Assembly: GCA_033557465.1 (NCBI GenBank) | Contig: CM066044.1 | Coordinates: 195,540,184 to 195,604,183 of the forward strand | Origin: Ichthyophis bannanicus | Lineage: Eukaryota; Chordata; Amphibia; Gymnophiona; Ichthyophiidae | Reading direction: 5' to 3' | DNA length: 64,000 bases | Shown here: positions 63,251-64,000 of the stretch, one piece after another | Layout of the letters: every line of letters starts with the position of its first letter | Position numbering within the stretch: the first letter of the stretch is position 1 | Program-made: the position numbers and the translations under genes | The notes under the pieces: generated by a model | What the model was told of the DNA's origin: nothing | Database searches by the model: none | Seen by the model: only the letters and a program-made list of their open reading frames with translations

Positions 63251-63599
63251 GTAAAATGACAGCCCCATCTCCCAAATCTCAGGGTAATGCTCAGCCTTTT
63301 TTTTTTCAAAACAGGTTTTATATACCGCTTTAGCATTTCAATCAAAGTGGTTTACTTTGTAATGTACATTAAACAGGGATATTGATTACTTGGATTTTTC
63401 TGAGGCATGTCACTTAACCCTCCATTGTCTCAGAAAAATCCAAGTTATCAATGTCCCTGTTTAATGTACATTACGAAGTTTAAGTTTCAATGTAAATGAC
63501 TGATTGAAATGATAAAGCGGTATATAAAACCTATTAAAAAAAAAAGGGGCTGAGCATTACCCTGAGACTTGGGAGATGGGGCTGTCATCTTACTCAGCC
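63208..63599. repeat. Foldback inverted duplication
   Basis: Arms 63245-63404 and 63429-63599 are complementary. They contain a SINE/LINE tail ('TTTTATATACCGCTTTAGC' with a T/A run) and the word 'GGCTGAGCATTACCCTGAG'. The loop has 'GTCACTTAACCCTCCATTG', a MIR-type word. The same GGCTGAGCATTA...GAGATGGGGCTG block also occurs at 63208-63245, so it is present three times, alternating in orientation. Confidence 0.8.
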
Positions 63600-63818
63600 G
63601 GTAATAGCAAGTGTCTTTAAAGCAAGGGTGGGAAGCATACGAGGATTGCTTAAACAAACTTAGGCTAATACTCTGGAAGCCACACAAAGGTGACTGACTC
63701 CACCTCCTACACCACTCCTCAAAGAGAAACCATGTTTTGCCTTCAAGACTGTAAATCAGCACTGATGAGTAATCTTTTCGGCAGAAGTGGCACCTCTCAA
63801 GGGTCAAGCTGTAGCTTC
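63600..63818. other. Short unassigned stretch
   Basis: No motif recognised between the foldback and the terminal CR1 fragment. Confidence 0.35.
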
Positions 63819-64000
63819 TTTTCATAGGGGTATCATTCCATCCCCTTTACTATTTTGGTGGCTCTTCTCTGCAGCTTTTCTAATAACGCTATATCATTTT
63901 TAAGATACGGCAACCAGAATTGCACGCAATATTCAATGTGTGGTCGCACCATGGAATGATACAGAGGCATTATAATATCCTTTGTTTTATTCTCCATTCC
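63819..64000 (-). pseudogene. CR1 ORF2 fragment, runs off the window
   Basis: The minus strand reads '[20 protein letters not shown]', 'HIEYCVQFWLPYLKNDI' and 'ALLEKLQRRATKIVKGM', the CR1 thumb/C-terminal region. It resembles the copy at 41296-44330 rather than the TTTCTATG subfamily. It is truncated at the left near 63819. Confidence 0.8.

Overview
The window is intergenic DNA from an animal with a large, transposon-rich genome. No complete host gene was recognised. The element mix is CR1 and L2-clade LINEs, DIRS tyrosine-recombinase retrotransposons, a Penelope-like element, Tc1/mariner and hAT-type DNA transposons, and MIR-like SINEs with a LINE tail. The CR1 copies have tails built on TTTCTATG or ACATAAGA units. 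Together this suggests a tetrapod, most likely an amphibian such as a caecilian. The species call is inference and was not checked against any database.

Layout. 1-2.3 kb: ordinary DNA with a CpG island, a strong CTCF-like motif and a possible first exon on the minus strand. 2.3-5.2 kb: an unclassified repeat, then a decayed copy (copy A) of a CACTG-ended DNA transposon split by a CR1. 5.2-8.3 kb: an L2-like LINE split by a solo LTR. 8.3-10.2 kb: a LINE tail and unassigned DNA. 10.2-14.4 kb: an internally deleted DIRS element with inverted terminal repeats and an internal complementary region. 14.6-22.0 kb: a Tc1 element opened by a 5.8-kb hAT-like element, which carries a minisatellite broken by an L2 fragment. 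22.7-23.7 kb: a large palindrome and a tRNA-derived SINE. 23.7-31.6 kb: a second DIRS element holding two LINEs. 31.9-35.0 kb: a palindromic MITE, two more Tc1 elements and a lone DIRS terminal repeat. 36.1 kb: an old CR1 sliver. 37.7-41.3 kb: an L2 LINE. 41.3-44.3 kb: a CR1 on the minus strand.

44.3-57.4 kb is one CR1 copy that has been opened several times. It holds a SINE, a 2.36-kb CACTG-ended transposon (copy B) with a 3-bp duplication, and a Penelope-like element with a 16-bp duplication. The Penelope-like element in turn holds a solo LTR with a 4-bp duplication and an L2-like LINE. 57.4-62.8 kb is another CR1 with a Penelope 3' module and a purine tract inside it. The window ends with a DIRS fragment, a foldback inverted duplication and a CR1 that runs off the edge.

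The best candidate for something undescribed is the CACTG-ended transposon. It encodes an uncharacterised protein with an N-terminal Cys/His cluster and D...D...E-like motifs, in a layout reminiscent of CMC/EnSpm transposases. Its two copies sit at the same nucleotide of CR1 in opposite orientations, which points to target-site preference. The Penelope element has a twin-priming-like 5' inversion. Several microinversions and foldbacks show template-switch rearrangement. Every TE coding region seen is broken by stops, frameshifts or truncation; none looks active.
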